Shown in pieces: positions 17,984-26,677 of a stretch of DNA of 64,000 nucleotides. Source of the stretch: CAVQGZ01 sp963712175 (lineage in GTDB: Bacteria > Actinomycetota > Actinomycetes > Jiangellales > Jiangellaceae); contig CAVQGZ010000012.1 of NCBI GenBank assembly GCA_963712175.1, positions 14,224-78,223 on the forward strand, written 5' to 3'. The first letter of the stretch is position 1, and each line of letters opens with the position of its first letter. Below the pieces are notes generated by a model that was not told the DNA's origin, made no database searches, and saw nothing but the letters and a program-made list of their open reading frames with translations. A program made the position numbers and the translations under genes.

Positions 17984-19945
17984 GTGACCTCCGAAGCCCT
18001 CGAGAACCTCCTGCACGAAGAGCGCACCTTCCCGCCGACGCCGGAGTTCGCCGCCCAGGCGAACGGGCAGCCCGCCCTCTACGAGCAGGCGGCAGCCGAC
18101 CGCCTCGAGTTCTGGGAGGCCCAGGCTCGTGAGCTGGTGACGTGGGACACCGAGTGGACCCAGGTTCTCGACTGGAGCAACCCGCCCTTCGCCCGGTGGT
18201 TCGTCGGGGGCGAGCTCAACGTCGCCTACAACTGCGTGGACCGCCACGTCGAGGCCGGCCACGGCGAGCAGGTCGCCATCCACTGGGTCGGTGAGCCAGC
18301 CGACGACACCCGCACGATCACCTACGCACAGCTGCAGGGCGAGGTGAACCGCGCCGCCAACGCCCTGGAGGCGCTGGGGGTGCGCAAGGGCGACCGCGTC
18401 GCGATCTACCTGCCGATGATCCCTGAGGCATCCATCGCGATGCTCGCCTGTGCCCGCATCGGCGCGGTCCACTCGGTCGTGTTCGGAGGGTTCTCGGCCG
18501 AGGCACTGCGCTCGCGCATCGAGGACGCCGAGGCCAAGGTGGTCATCACTGCCGACGGCGGCTATCGACGGGGCAAGCCAGCGGCGCTCAAGCCGGCCGT
18601 TGACGACGCGCTCGTCTCGGGTGCCGACAGCATCACCAACGTTCTCGTCGTCCGCCGGACGGGCCAGGACGTCGCCTGGACCACCGGTCGCGACGTCTGG
18701 TGGGACGAGTTCGTGGGTGCCCAGAGCGACGAGCACGCCTACACCCCGCACGACGCCGAGCACCCGCTGTTCATCCTCTACACGTCGGGGACGACCGGGA
18801 AGCCCAAGGGCATCAAGCACACCACCGGCGGCTACCTCACCCAGGTGGCCTACACGCACAAGTACGTGTTCGACCTGAAGCCGGACACGGACGTCTACTG
18901 GTGCACGGCTGACGTCGGCTGGGTGACCGGGCACAGCTACATCACGTACGGCCCGCTGGCCAACCGGGCGACTCAGGTGATGTACGAGGGCACACCCGAC
19001 ACCCCGACGAAGGGGAGACTGTGGGAGATCGTCCAGGAGTACGGGGTCACCATCTTCTACACCGCGCCCACGCTGATCCGCACGATGATGAAGTGGGGCG
19101 CCGACATCCCCGCCGAGTACGACCTGTCCAGCCTGCGGGTGCTCGGGTCGGTCGGCGAGCCGATCAACCCCGAGGCCTGGATGTGGTACCGCGAGCACGT
19201 GGGCGGCAACCGATGCCCGATCGTGGACACCTGGTGGCAGACCGAGACCGGAGCGATCATGATCAGCCCGCTTCCGGGCGTGACCGCGGCCAAGCCTGGC
19301 TCGGCCCAGCGTCCGATTCCAGGCATCGCCGCCGACGTCATCGACGACCTCGGACAGTCCGTGCCTGACGGTGGTGGCGGCTACCTCGTGCTGAGCGAGC
19401 CGTGGCCAGCCATGCTCCGCACGATCTGGGGCGACGACCAGCGCTTCGTCGACACCTACTGGAGCCGGTTCGAGGGCACGTACTTCGCCGGCGACGGGGC
19501 GAAGAAGGACGAGGACGGCGACCTGTGGCTGCTCGGTCGCGTGGACGACGTCATGAACGTCTCGGGGCACCGGATCTCGACGACGGAGGTGGAGTCTGCG
19601 CTGGTCTCGCATCCGGACGTGGCGGAGGCTGCGGTTGTCGGCGCGTCCGACCCCACGACAGGCCAGGGCATCGTTGCCTTCGTCATCCTTCGCGGCTCGG
19701 CGAGCGAGGGTGGGGACACGGTGACCGACCTGCGCAACCACGTGGCGAAGGAGATCGGCCCGATCGCCAAGCCACGGCAGATCATGATCGTCGGGGAGCT
19801 GCCCAAGACGCGCTCCGGCAAGATCATGCGTCGGCTGCTGCGCGACGTCGCCGAGAACCGCGAGGTCGGCGACGTGACCACGCTGGCTGACTCGTCGGTC
19901 ATGGACCTCATCAAGACCGGCCTCTCCAGCAGCGACGAGGGTTGA
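17984..19945 (+). CDS. acs: Acetyl-CoA synthetase
   Basis: A 653-residue ligase that makes acetyl-CoA from acetate, ATP and CoA through acetyl-AMP. Motifs: GAVHSVVFGGFSAEALRSRI, the P-loop ILYTSGTTGKPKG (about 263-275), WWQTETGAIMISPLPG, the hinge GRVDDVMNVSGHR, and SGKIMRRLLRD near 610 with the lysine that acetyltransferases modify to switch the enzyme off. Full length for the family (about 650). The GTG start follows AAGGAG with six bases between. The 209-base gap before it has a TAGCGT box near 17849 but nothing else I can name. Confidence 0.95.
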   Translation: MTSEALENLLHEERTFPPTPEFAAQANGQPALYEQAAADRLEFWEAQARELVTWDTEWTQVLDWSNPPFARWFVGGELNVAYNCVDRHVEAGHGEQVAIHWVGEPADDTRTITYAQLQGEVNRAANALEALGVRKGDRVAIYLPMIPEASIAMLACARIGAVHSVVFGGFSAEALRSRIEDAEAKVVITADGGYRRGKPAALKPAVDDALVSGADSITNVLVVRRTGQDVAWTTGRDVWWDEFVGAQSDEHAYTPHDAEHPLFILYTSGTTGKPKGIKHTTGGYLTQVAYTHKYVFDLKPDTDVYWCTADVGWVTGHSYITYGPLANRATQVMYEGTPDTPTKGRLWEIVQEYGVTIFYTAPTLIRTMMKWGADIPAEYDLSSLRVLGSVGEPINPEAWMWYREHVGGNRCPIVDTWWQTETGAIMISPLPGVTAAKPGSAQRPIPGIAADVIDDLGQSVPDGGGGYLVLSEPWPAMLRTIWGDDQRFVDTYWSRFEGTYFAGDGAKKDEDGDLWLLGRVDDVMNVSGHRISTTEVESALVSHPDVAEAAVVGASDPTTGQGIVAFVILRGSASEGGDTVTDLRNHVAKEIGPIAKPRQIMIVGELPKTRSGKIMRRLLRDVAENREVGDVTTLADSSVMDLIKTGLSSSDEG

Positions 19946-20031
19946 CCTCGCCGGTCCCGTCGACCCGAACCCAGGATCGGGGTGTGTGCGGACTCGCTAC
20001 GCTGCATGCACCGAGGCCTACGGGAGGTGCC

Positions 20032-20398
20032 ATGGCTGCGCAGACGCTGTACGAGCGCCACGGAGGCTTCTCCACAGTCCGCCGAGTGGTCTCCGACTTC
20101 TACGACCGGGTCCTGGACTCCGACGATGCTGGCGCCGTACTTCGCGCACACCGAGATGAAGCGGCAGATCGACCACCAGACCAAGTTCGTGTCGTTCCTG
20201 CTGGGGGGACCGACCAGCTACAGCGACGACCACATCGAGCGGGTGCACGCCAGGCTCGGGATCACGCTGCCCGACTTCGACGTCATGGTGACAACCATGT
20301 GCGAGACCCTGGAGGACCACGGCTTCGCCGACACCGAGGTCTCCGTCGTCGAGCAGGAGCTGCGACGTCGCGAGGGCATCATCGTGACGAAGCGATGA
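20032..20398 (+). CDS. Truncated hemoglobin, one frameshift
   Basis: A group I-like 2/2 globin of about 121 residues. LYERHGGFSTVRRVVSDFYDRVLDSD holds the conserved B-helix Tyr, and HIERVHARLGIT carries the proximal His. A one-base change near 20127 joins the first part to APYFAHTEMKRQIDHQTKF. The ATG at 20032 is preceded by GGGAGGTGCC. Truncated globins bind O2, NO or related ligands. The stop overlaps the start of an adenylate cyclase gene (ATGA), which suggests that the globin may supply it with a gas or redox signal. Confidence 0.8.
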
Positions 20399-21464
20399 GT
20401 GCCGCGCCAAGCCACCTGTCGCGGGAGTTCCTCACCGAGCTGCTGAAGTCGGTCAACGCCATCGTCGCTGTTGCGGACGCCGCCAGCTGGGAGCCGCTGC
20501 TGGAGACAGCACGCTTCTTCGAGCTGTTCCCTCCAGACCCTGCCGATCCCGACCAGGCCCTGTGGCACCGTGTCCCCGGCCTCGATGCGGACAAGGCTGC
20601 CGCGCGCATCGAGCGCGGACGTCCCTTCTCGGTGGACGTCGACACCCGTAGCGGTGCTCGCACCCTGTCGCTGGACGTGTCGGTCCACGGCTCGACGCTC
20701 GACGGACGCGACGTCGTCCTGCTCGAGGCGACGGACGTGACCAAGGCGACGAGAGGCCGAGTACATGCTCGACTCGTACTCGCGCATGGCCGAGAAGAAC
20801 GCCCGGGAGCTGCAGCGGGAGAAGGAACGCGCCGAGAAGCTGCTGCTGAACATCATGCCTCGCGCGGTCTTCGAGGAGATGAAGGACTTCGGCTCGGTCA
20901 GCCCGCAGCGCTTCGACGACGCGACGATCCTGATGCTCGACTTCGTGGACTTCACCGAGATGACCGTGTCGCAGAACCCGGCGAACTGGTCTCCGAGCTC
21001 AACGACATCTTCTCGGCATTCGACCGAATCGTGGAGCTCTTCGGCTGCGAGCGGATGAAGACGATCGGGGACGCCTACCTGGCGGTGTCCGGCCTTCCCG
21101 AGGCGCAACGACGACCACGCGCAAGCGGTCGCGACGAGTTGCCCTGCGGATGAAGCGCTACCTGGAGAAGCGCAACGAGTCTCGCCGCGAGCCGTGGCTG
21201 GGTCGCATCGGCATCCACAGCGGCCCGGTCGTCGGGTCCATCGTCGGCGTTCAGAAGTACGTCTACGACATCTTCGGGCCCGGGGTGAACATGGCCGCCC
21301 GGATGGAGGCCCTGGCCGACCCGATGCAGATCGTCGTCACGTCGACACCTACGCGCAAGATCAGCGACGAGTTCACCTGCACCGACCTCGGCGAGCACGA
21401 CGTCAAGGGCTTCGGCGTCCAGCGGCTGTACTCACTGGACGCCGAGTGGTCGCACCGGCGCTAG
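20395..21464 (+). pseudogene. Class III adenylate cyclase with PAS-like N-terminus, frameshifted
   Basis: The N-terminal third (FLTELLKSVNAIVAVADAASWEPLL) looks like a PAS sensor; then comes the coiled linker MAEKNARELQREKERAEKLLLNIMP and the cyclase domain. Metal-binding Asp residues are in ILMLDFVDFTEMT and MKTIGDAYLAVSGLP. The purine-choosing pair Lys (KTIGD) and Asp (YDIFG) is the adenylate, not guanylate, type, and VNMAARME gives the transition-state Asn and Arg. At least four frame changes are needed (about 20750, 20985, 21107, 21137). All key residues survive, so sequencing indels are the likely cause. A cAMP receptor gene lies at 32.2 kb. Confidence 0.82.
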
Positions 21465-21468
21465 TCCG

Positions 21469-23184
21469 TCAGTCGTCCAAGGCCCGGCCGACGCCGATCT
21501 TGCGGGTGTCGGGTGCGACGAGACGAGCGGCGTCGGCGGCCTGGTCGGTCGGCTCGTCCTGGGACGCCCGCTCGGCCTCGACGCGCGACAGGTAGACGTC
21601 CACCTCGGCCTGCACCCGTTCCGGTGACCAGCCGAGCACGTCAGCCACGAGACCTGCAGCTGCAGCAGCCGACTCGGTCCCGCGGTGCGCGGTCTCGATC
21701 GAGATGCGCGTGCGCCGTGCCAGCAGGTCGTCCAGGTGCAGGGCGCCCTCGTGCGTGGCGCCGTAGCGGATCTCCGCCCCGATGTAGGTGTCGGCGCCCG
21801 GCACCGACTCCAGCAGCGACGGATCGTGAACAGCGGGCTCCAGGACCTCGCGGATCAGTGAGCCGTACCGGTCAAGCAGGTGCCGCACTCGCCACGCGGG
21901 GATCCCGAACTCCTGGGCCAGTCGGTCGGCCTGGTTCACCAGGGCGGCGTAGCCGTCGGCGCCGATCAGCGGCACCTCGTCGGTCACCGACTTGCCTGGT
22001 CGCCTGCTCAGGTCCGGCAGGGTCGCATCGATCGCGTCGGCGGCCATCACTCGGTAGGTCGTGTACTTGCCCCCGGCGATGCTCACCAGACCCGGCAGCG
22101 GGCGGGCCACGGCGTGCTCGCGCGAGAGCTGCGACGTCTCCTCGGACTCCCCGGACAGCAGCGGACGCAGCCCGGCGAAGACGCCCACGATGTCGTCTCG
22201 AGTCAGCCGACGAGCCAGCACCTGGTTGACCTGCTCCAGCAGGTAGTCGATGTCGGCCCGGCTGGCTGCCGGGTGCGCCAGGTCGAGGTTCCAGTCGGTG
22301 TCGGTCGTACCGATGAGCCAGTGCTGACCCCAGGGGAGCACGAAGAGGACGGACTTCTCGGTCCGCAGGATGATCCCGGACTCCGAGGCGAGCCGGTCCT
22401 TGGGGATGACGAGGTGAACCCCCTTGGAGGCTCGGACGTTGAACTGGCCGCGGCTCCCAGACAGGGCCTCGACGTCGTCGGTCCACACTCCCGCGCAGAC
22501 CACGACCGCGTCAGCCCGCACGGTGCCAACCGCTCCGGACTCGACGTCGCGTATCTCGGCCCCCACGACTCGTCCACCGTCGCGCACCAGCCCGACGACC
22601 TCCGTCGAGGTCCGAACGATCGCGCCGAAACGAGCTGCGGTGCGTGCCACGGTGAGGGTGTGGCGGGCGTCGTCGGCCTGGGCGTCCCAGTACTGGACTG
22701 CGCCGACCAGGGCGTCGGCACGAAGACCCGGTGCGATGGAGCGCGCACCACGTCGCGAGAGGTTCTTGGTGCGGGGCAGCACGTTCGAGCCGCCGAGGTT
22801 GTCGTAGAGGGTCAGCCCAGCGGTGACGTAGGGCCGCTCCCACGCGAAGCCCTTCAGCGGGTACAGGATCGGTACCGGCTTGACCAGGTGCGGCGCCAGG
22901 TGGGTCAGCATCAGCTCGCGTTCCCGCAGGGCCTCCCTCACCAGGGAGAAGTCGAGCTTCTCCAGGTAGCGCACCCCGCCGTGGAACAGCTTGCTCGACC
23001 GCGAGGACGTGCCGGAAGCCAGGTCACGGGCCTCGACCAGCCCTACCGACAAGCCGCGGGTTGCGGCGTCGAGCGCCGCTCCAGCACCCGTGACGCCACC
23101 TCCGACCACCAGGACGTCGAGGTGCTCCTCGGTCAGCCGCTGCCAGGCAGCCTCGTGCTCGGACGGTCCTAGTCGCTCCTGCAT
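21469..23184 (-). CDS. glpD: Glycerol-3-phosphate dehydrogenase (FAD, aerobic type)
   Basis: A 571-residue membrane-associated flavoenzyme that oxidises glycerol-3-phosphate to dihydroxyacetone phosphate and passes electrons to quinone. The FAD fold reads LDVLVVGGGVTGAGAALDAA, followed by SSRSSKLFHGGVRYLE, GIILRTEKSVLFVLPW, GTTDTDWNLDLAHP and SIAGGKYTTYRVMA. A C-terminal domain (about 400-560) matches GlpD. I chose ATG 23184 (MQERLG) because GAGGAGC precedes it; an in-frame ATG lies 36 bases upstream. It follows glpK by 48 bases in the same direction. Confidence 0.95.
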   Translation of the reverse strand: MQERLGPSEHEAAWQRLTEEHLDVLVVGGGVTGAGAALDAATRGLSVGLVEARDLASGTSSRSSKLFHGGVRYLEKLDFSLVREALRERELMLTHLAPHLVKPVPILYPLKGFAWERPYVTAGLTLYDNLGGSNVLPRTKNLSRRGARSIAPGLRADALVGAVQYWDAQADDARHTLTVARTAARFGAIVRTSTEVVGLVRDGGRVVGAEIRDVESGAVGTVRADAVVVCAGVWTDDVEALSGSRGQFNVRASKGVHLVIPKDRLASESGIILRTEKSVLFVLPWGQHWLIGTTDTDWNLDLAHPAASRADIDYLLEQVNQVLARRLTRDDIVGVFAGLRPLLSGESEETSQLSREHAVARPLPGLVSIAGGKYTTYRVMAADAIDATLPDLSRRPGKSVTDEVPLIGADGYAALVNQADRLAQEFGIPAWRVRHLLDRYGSLIREVLEPAVHDPSLLESVPGADTYIGAEIRYGATHEGALHLDDLLARRTRISIETAHRGTESAAAAAGLVADVLGWSPERVQAEVDVYLSRVEAERASQDEPTDQAADAARLVAPDTRKIGVGRALDD

Positions 23185-23232
23185 CGCCTTTGCTGCTCCT
23201 CTGCTCGTCAGGCGGGTCACCGGGTCAAGGCG

Positions 23233-24779
23233 CTACCGGGAGTCCAGCGCCTCGAGCTCGTCGTCGTCCACCCAGTCCATGGTCCGTGCCACCGCCTTGC
23301 GCCAGCGACGCAGCTCGCGATCACGCCACGCGTCGTCCTTGACGGGCTCCACCGCTTGTCCTCAGCCCAGTTGTCCACGATGTCATCAGTCGAGGACCAG
23401 TAGCCGACCGCGAGACCTGCAGCGTAGGCCGCTCCCAGCGCCGTCGTCTCGGGTACGACCGGTCTCACGACGTCGACGCCGAGGACGTCGGCCTGCATCT
23501 GCATCAACGTCTCGTTCGCCGTCATGCCGCCGTCCACGCGCAGCTCGGTGAGCCCGACGCCGGAGTCCGCGGCCATGGCGTCGGCGACCTCACGGGTCTG
23601 CAGGGCGACGGCCTCCAGCGCAGCACGGGCCAGGTGGGCCTTGGTCGCGAACCGGGTGAGCCCTGCGATGACGCCGCGGGCGTCGGGGCGCCAGTGCGGC
23701 GCGAACAGCCCGGAGAAGGCCGGCACGACGTAGACCCCCCCGTTGTCCTCCACGCTCGCGGCCAGCGTCTCGACCTCGGCGGCGGTGGAGATGATGCCGA
23801 GGTTGTCACGCAGCCACTGCACGAGCGAGCCGGTGACGGCGATCGAGCCCTCGAGGGCATACACGGGAGCCTGCCCACCGAGCTGGTACGCGACTGTCGT
23901 GACGAGGCCGTGCTCGCTGGGCACCGGCTCCAGTCCGGTGTTCAGCAGCATGAAGCTGCCGGTGCCGTAGGTGTTCTTGGCGGCTCCGACCTCGAAGCAC
24001 GCCTGGCCGAACGTCGCGGCCTGCTGGTCACCGAGAATGCCCGCGAAGGGGACGCCCGGGAGCAGCCCGCTCTGGCGCCCGTGGCCGTAGAGCTCCGACG
24101 ACGACCTGATCTCGGGAAGCATGGCCGTCGGGATGCCCATGACCTCGCAGATCTCTGGGTCCCAGGACAGCGTCTTCAGGTTCATGAGCAACGTCCGCGA
24201 AGCGTTCGTCACGTCTGTCACGTGGACGCCGCCGTCGGCCCCGCCGGTGGCATTCCAGAGAACCCAGGAGTCGATGGTGCCGAACGCGAGGTCCCCAGCC
24301 TCGGCCCGGTCTCGAGCCCCCGCGACGTTGTCGAGCAGCCACATGACCTTGGGCCCGGCGAAGTAGGTCGCGAGCGGCAGCCCGGTGGCGGCCGCGAAGC
24401 GGGCGGTTCCACCCTCGGCGGCCAGTCGGTCGCAGATCGCCTGGGTGCGCGTGTCCTGCCAGACGATCGCGGGTGCGATCGGGGTGCCCGTCGTGCGATC
24501 CCACACCACCGTCGTCTCGCGCTGGTTCGTGAGCCCGACGGCAGCGATGTCGGCTGCGGTGACATCCGCACGTGCCTCGACCGCTGCGGTCACCTCACGA
24601 ACCGACGCCCAGATCTCCTCGGCGTCGTGCTCGACCCAGCCTGGGCGAGGGAAATGCTGGGTGAACTCCTGCTGCGCCGAGGCGACGGGCAGCCCTGCAG
24701 CCGAGAACAAGATCGCCCGGCTGCTGGTAGTTCCTTGGTCGATCGCCAGGACCAGTCCCTCGTCACGATGATGATTCAT
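23233..24779 (-). CDS. glpK: Glycerol kinase, one frameshift near the C-terminus
   Basis: A FGGY-family kinase making glycerol-3-phosphate. The N-terminus has VLAIDQGTTSSRAILF; other landmarks are NQRETTVVWDRTTG, GILGDQQAATFGQ, KNTYGTGSFMLLNTG and LRVDGGMTANETLMQMQAD. A one-base shift near 23350 is needed to reach the family C-terminus ending DWVDDDELEALDSR with a TAG at 23235-23233. The ATG at 24779 follows GAGGAGC. Together with glpD downstream it converts glycerol to dihydroxyacetone phosphate. No glycerol facilitator or GlpR gene is nearby. Confidence 0.93.
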
Positions 24780-24865
24780 CCCCGCTCCTCGCCGTCTGGT
24801 GGCCGCTCGCCGCATCAGCGCACCCGAGGAGTCCAACGTCCCATCCCGGCCGATGCGTATCCCCC

Positions 24866-24871
24866 TAGTGT
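24866..24871 (+). promoter_or_regulatory. -10 box TAGTGT, leaderless start candidate
   Basis: TAGTGT lies seven bases before the GTG at 24879 and would also decide that start over the GTG at 24870, which falls inside the box. Confidence 0.4.
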
Positions 24872-24878
24872 GCCCGCT

Positions 24879-25328
24879 GTGCACGCCCGCGACCTTCTCG
24901 ACACCGGACCTGTCGTTCAGCAGGACGCGGACGCGCTCGACGTCGTGACTGAGCTCGTCGACAACCACTGGGACGGACTCGTCATCGTTGACGGGGACAG
25001 TCGGGCGTTGGCCACCGTGTCGCTCGCCCAGGTGCTCCGCCTCGCGCTGCCGGACTACATCGAGGACGACGTGTCGCTGGCATCGGTCTACGCCGAGCGG
25101 GACGCGGACACCTTCGCCGAGACGCTGCGCAACCGGCAGGTCCACGAGGTCATGCCGCGACCCAAGCGCAAGAACCCACCGGTCGTGGTGCCCCCCGCTG
25201 CCACGTTGCTCGAGGTCTCTGCGCTGATGGCCGTGCACAACACCGCCATCGTCGCCGTCGTCGAGGAGGAGAGGACCATCGGGGCTGTAGGGGCGCACGC
25301 CGTGATGCACGCGACGCTGCCTCGATGA
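24879..25328 (+). CDS. Small CBS-domain protein
   Basis: A 149-residue protein that looks like a pair of CBS motifs: VQQDADALDVVTELVDNHWDGLVIVDGDSRALATVSLAQVL and, further on, VVVPPAATLLEVSALMAVHNTAIVAVVEE (quoted pieces are VTELVDNHWDGLVIVDGD and SALMAVHNTAIVAVV). CBS pairs bind adenine nucleotides and gate transporters or enzymes. Its stop overlaps the ATG of the following ArsB/NhaD-type transporter by four bases, so it is probably that transporter's regulatory partner. GTG 24870 is an alternative start. Confidence 0.75.
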   Translation: MHARDLLDTGPVVQQDADALDVVTELVDNHWDGLVIVDGDSRALATVSLAQVLRLALPDYIEDDVSLASVYAERDADTFAETLRNRQVHEVMPRPKRKNPPVVVPPAATLLEVSALMAVHNTAIVAVVEEERTIGAVGAHAVMHATLPR

Positions 25329-26620
25329 ACGACCTCACCGCGATCCTGGCGATCGGTGTCTTCGTCGGTGCCTACGTCCTGATCGCGAGTGAACGGGTAC
25401 ACCGGGTCGCCGCAGCGCTCGGCGGCGCCGCCCTCATGGTCGTGATCGGTGCAACGGACGCGGAGGCGGCGTTCTTCGCCGAGGAGACCGCCGTCGACTG
25501 GAACGTGATCTTCCTGCTGCTGGGCATGATGATCATCGTCTCGGTCATCAAGCAGACGGGGTTCTTCGAGTACCTCGCCATCTATGCCGCCAAGCTCGCC
25601 AAGGGCCGCCCCTACCGCATCCTCGTTCTCCTGTGCGTGCTCACAGCCGTGGCCTCCGCCCTGCTGGACAACGTCACCACCGTCCTGCTCATGGCACCAG
25701 TGACGCTGCTGGTGTGCACGACGATCGGCGTCAGACCCGAACCGTTCCTGATCGCTGAGGTGCTGGCCAGCAACATCGGAGGGGCCGCCACACTGGTGGG
25801 TGACCCGCCGAACATCATCATCGGCAGCCGCGCGGGGCTGACCTTCGCCGACTTCGTGGTCAACCTCGGCCCGATCGTGGTGCTGCTCACGATCGTGTTC
25901 GTGGTCATGGCCCGATGGCTGTTCCGCAAGGCATTCGTCTACCACCCGGAACGCGTCGAGGCGCTGATGTCGCTGGACGAGAAGAAGGCGATCCGCGACC
26001 CCGTCCTGCTCCGCCGCTCCTTGGCGGTGCTCACGGCGACCGTGGTCGGCTTTCTGGTGCACGGCGCCATCGGCACCGAGCCGGCCGTCGTCGCCCTGCT
26101 GGGGGCAGGCGCCATGGTTCTGGTCAGCCGCACCACCTCCGAGGAGTACCTGGAGGAGGTCGAGTGGCCCACCCTCGTGTTCTTCGCGGGGCTGTTCATC
26201 ATGGTGGGTGCACTTGTCAACGTGGGCGTGATCGAGGCCATCGGCGAGTGGATGGTCGAGACGGTGGGGGACGACTACCTGGCTGCCATGACGACGCTGC
26301 TCTTCGGGTCTGCCGTCCTGTCGGCCATCGTGGACAACATCCCGTTCGTGGCGACCGTGACACCGCTCGTGCAAGACCTCGTGAGCGCCGGCGGCGGCAG
26401 CGTGCAGGCGGAGTCGCTGTGGTGGGCACTTGCACTGGGCGCCGACCTGGGAGGCAACGCCACGGCTGTCGGTGCCAGCGCCAACGTCGTGGTGATCGGC
26501 ATCGCCGCCCGCAACGGCTACCCGATCTCGTTCTGGCACTTCACCAAGTACGGGCTGATCGTGGCCGCCGTGACCGTCACGATCTGCTGGCCCTACCTGT
26601 ACCTGCGCTACTTCGTCTGA
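25325..26620 (+). CDS. ArsB/NhaD-superfamily ion transporter
   Basis: A 431-residue membrane protein with about 11 helices. VDWNVIFLLLGMMIIVSVIKQTG, LDNVTTVLLMAPVTLLV, ASNIGGAATLVGDPPNIIIG and, in the second half, VEWPTLVFFAGLFIMVGAL, IVDNIPFVATVTPL and DLGGNATAVGASANVV are the paired inverted repeat motifs of this superfamily (P-protein, ArsB, NhaD). The substrate could be Na+/H+ exchange, arsenite or a dicarboxylate; no arsenic genes are nearby and nhaA follows, so Na+/H+ exchange is slightly favoured. Translation is coupled to the CBS protein upstream. Confidence 0.85.
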   Translation: MNDLTAILAIGVFVGAYVLIASERVHRVAAALGGAALMVVIGATDAEAAFFAEETAVDWNVIFLLLGMMIIVSVIKQTGFFEYLAIYAAKLAKGRPYRILVLLCVLTAVASALLDNVTTVLLMAPVTLLVCTTIGVRPEPFLIAEVLASNIGGAATLVGDPPNIIIGSRAGLTFADFVVNLGPIVVLLTIVFVVMARWLFRKAFVYHPERVEALMSLDEKKAIRDPVLLRRSLAVLTATVVGFLVHGAIGTEPAVVALLGAGAMVLVSRTTSEEYLEEVEWPTLVFFAGLFIMVGALVNVGVIEAIGEWMVETVGDDYLAAMTTLLFGSAVLSAIVDNIPFVATVTPLVQDLVSAGGGSVQAESLWWALALGADLGGNATAVGASANVVVIGIAARNGYPISFWHFTKYGLIVAAVTVTICWPYLYLRYFV

Positions 26621-26664
26621 GAACCACCCTGTGCTGTTGGCGCGCTGCGCCGCAAGGACGCCGA

Positions 26665-26670
26665 TAGCCT
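26665..26670 (+). promoter_or_regulatory. -10 box TAGCCT, leaderless start candidate
   Basis: TAGCCT lies seven bases before the GTG of nhaA at 26678, which gives nhaA its own promoter rather than read-through from the upstream transporter. Confidence 0.4.
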
Positions 26671-26677
26671 TGCCGGG

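Noticed and set aside
25325..26620. Arsenite efflux pump ArsB
   Set aside because: The superfamily motifs do not separate ArsB from NhaD; a CBS partner and nhaA next door give no arsenic context.
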